A stretch of 64,000 nt of DNA from Phycisphaerales bacterium AB-hyl4. Lineage in GTDB: Bacteria > Planctomycetota > Phycisphaerae > Phycisphaerales > Phycisphaeraceae. The notes below the pieces were generated by a model. It saw only the letters and a list, made by a program, of their open reading frames with translations. It searched no databases and was not told where the DNA came from. Positions 63,913-64,000 of the stretch are shown here, in pieces. The position numbers and the translations under genes are program-made. The stretch is taken from the NCBI GenBank assembly GCA_041821185.1, contig JBGUBD010000003.1:124001-188000 (forward strand), read 5' to 3'. Numbering within the stretch: position 1 is the first letter of the stretch; every line of letters begins with the position of its first letter.

Positions 63913-64000
63913 GCGTCCGTGGCGATCATGTGCCGACGGTCGGGCTGCCTTGCACGTTCGCCGAGTCACGCCGCGTCATGCGATTGACCCGCACGCAGCC
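63913..64000. other. Right end of the window, no feature seen
   Basis: Eighty-eight bases without a supported gene, repeat or promoter. Any gene here would run beyond the window. Confidence 0.3.

Overview
The window is high-GC DNA from a Gram-negative bacterium, most likely a planctomycete of the class Phycisphaerae or a close relative. The outer-membrane signs are an LpxL-type acyltransferase, an RND pump with an outer-membrane lipoprotein channel, and AsmA-like and lipoprotein genes. Lysine synthesis runs through LL-diaminopimelate aminotransferase, the prolyl- and glycyl-tRNA synthetases are the ProS3 and alpha2 types, and many short palindromes are scattered between and even inside genes. 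This taxon call is inference; there is no rRNA here. About 50 genes are packed on both strands. No tRNA, rRNA, CRISPR array, prophage or replication origin was seen.

Layout. 0-9 kb: the end of a lipid-A-type acyltransferase, a fused ketosynthase/chain-length-factor-like protein and a complete RND efflux operon. 9-13 kb: ilvB on the minus strand, with a candidate valine-rich leader peptide, divergent from typA. 13-26 kb: housekeeping genes (HEAT-repeat protein, CYTH protein, dapL, alaS, obgE, coaX), two paralogous four-helix membrane proteins, and an unusual MnmE-like GTPase. 26-31 kb: an HAD phosphatase, a lipoprotein and a 1141-residue AsmA-like protein. 31-38 kb: an oxidoreductase, a TPR-YggX fusion, tadA, and a GlcNAc unit (nagA, LacI regulator, nagB) with a palindromic operator; then a HIT hydrolase, a BshC-like protein and a FlgM-like protein. 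38-45 kb: thrC, proS, a CPBP protease, a REP-associated transposase with its palindromes, glyS and an M28 peptidase. 45-55 kb: a large exported protein, mnmA, a Usp protein, an LPG-synthase-like membrane protein, a GH130 enzyme, a YggS-like protein and purB. 55-64 kb: an ECF sigma/anti-sigma pair, pgeF, an orphan ABC ATPase, an esterase, a GT39-like enzyme, a stand-alone NrdJ-type C-terminal domain and mutY.

Three themes run across genes. (1) Many genes start 6-10 bases after a GNTANNNT box with no Shine-Dalgarno, which suggests leaderless mRNAs. (2) Several small repeat families are present: CCCACGG hairpins, CTGAAG hairpins, REP palindromes beside a RAYT gene, and degenerate heptanucleotide arrays. 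Some sit in frame inside the coding sequences of the MnmE-like GTPase, the GT39-like enzyme and mutY. (3) Two compact regulatory regions stand out: the ilvB leader and the nagA/lacI operator, whose two arms each carry a -10 box.
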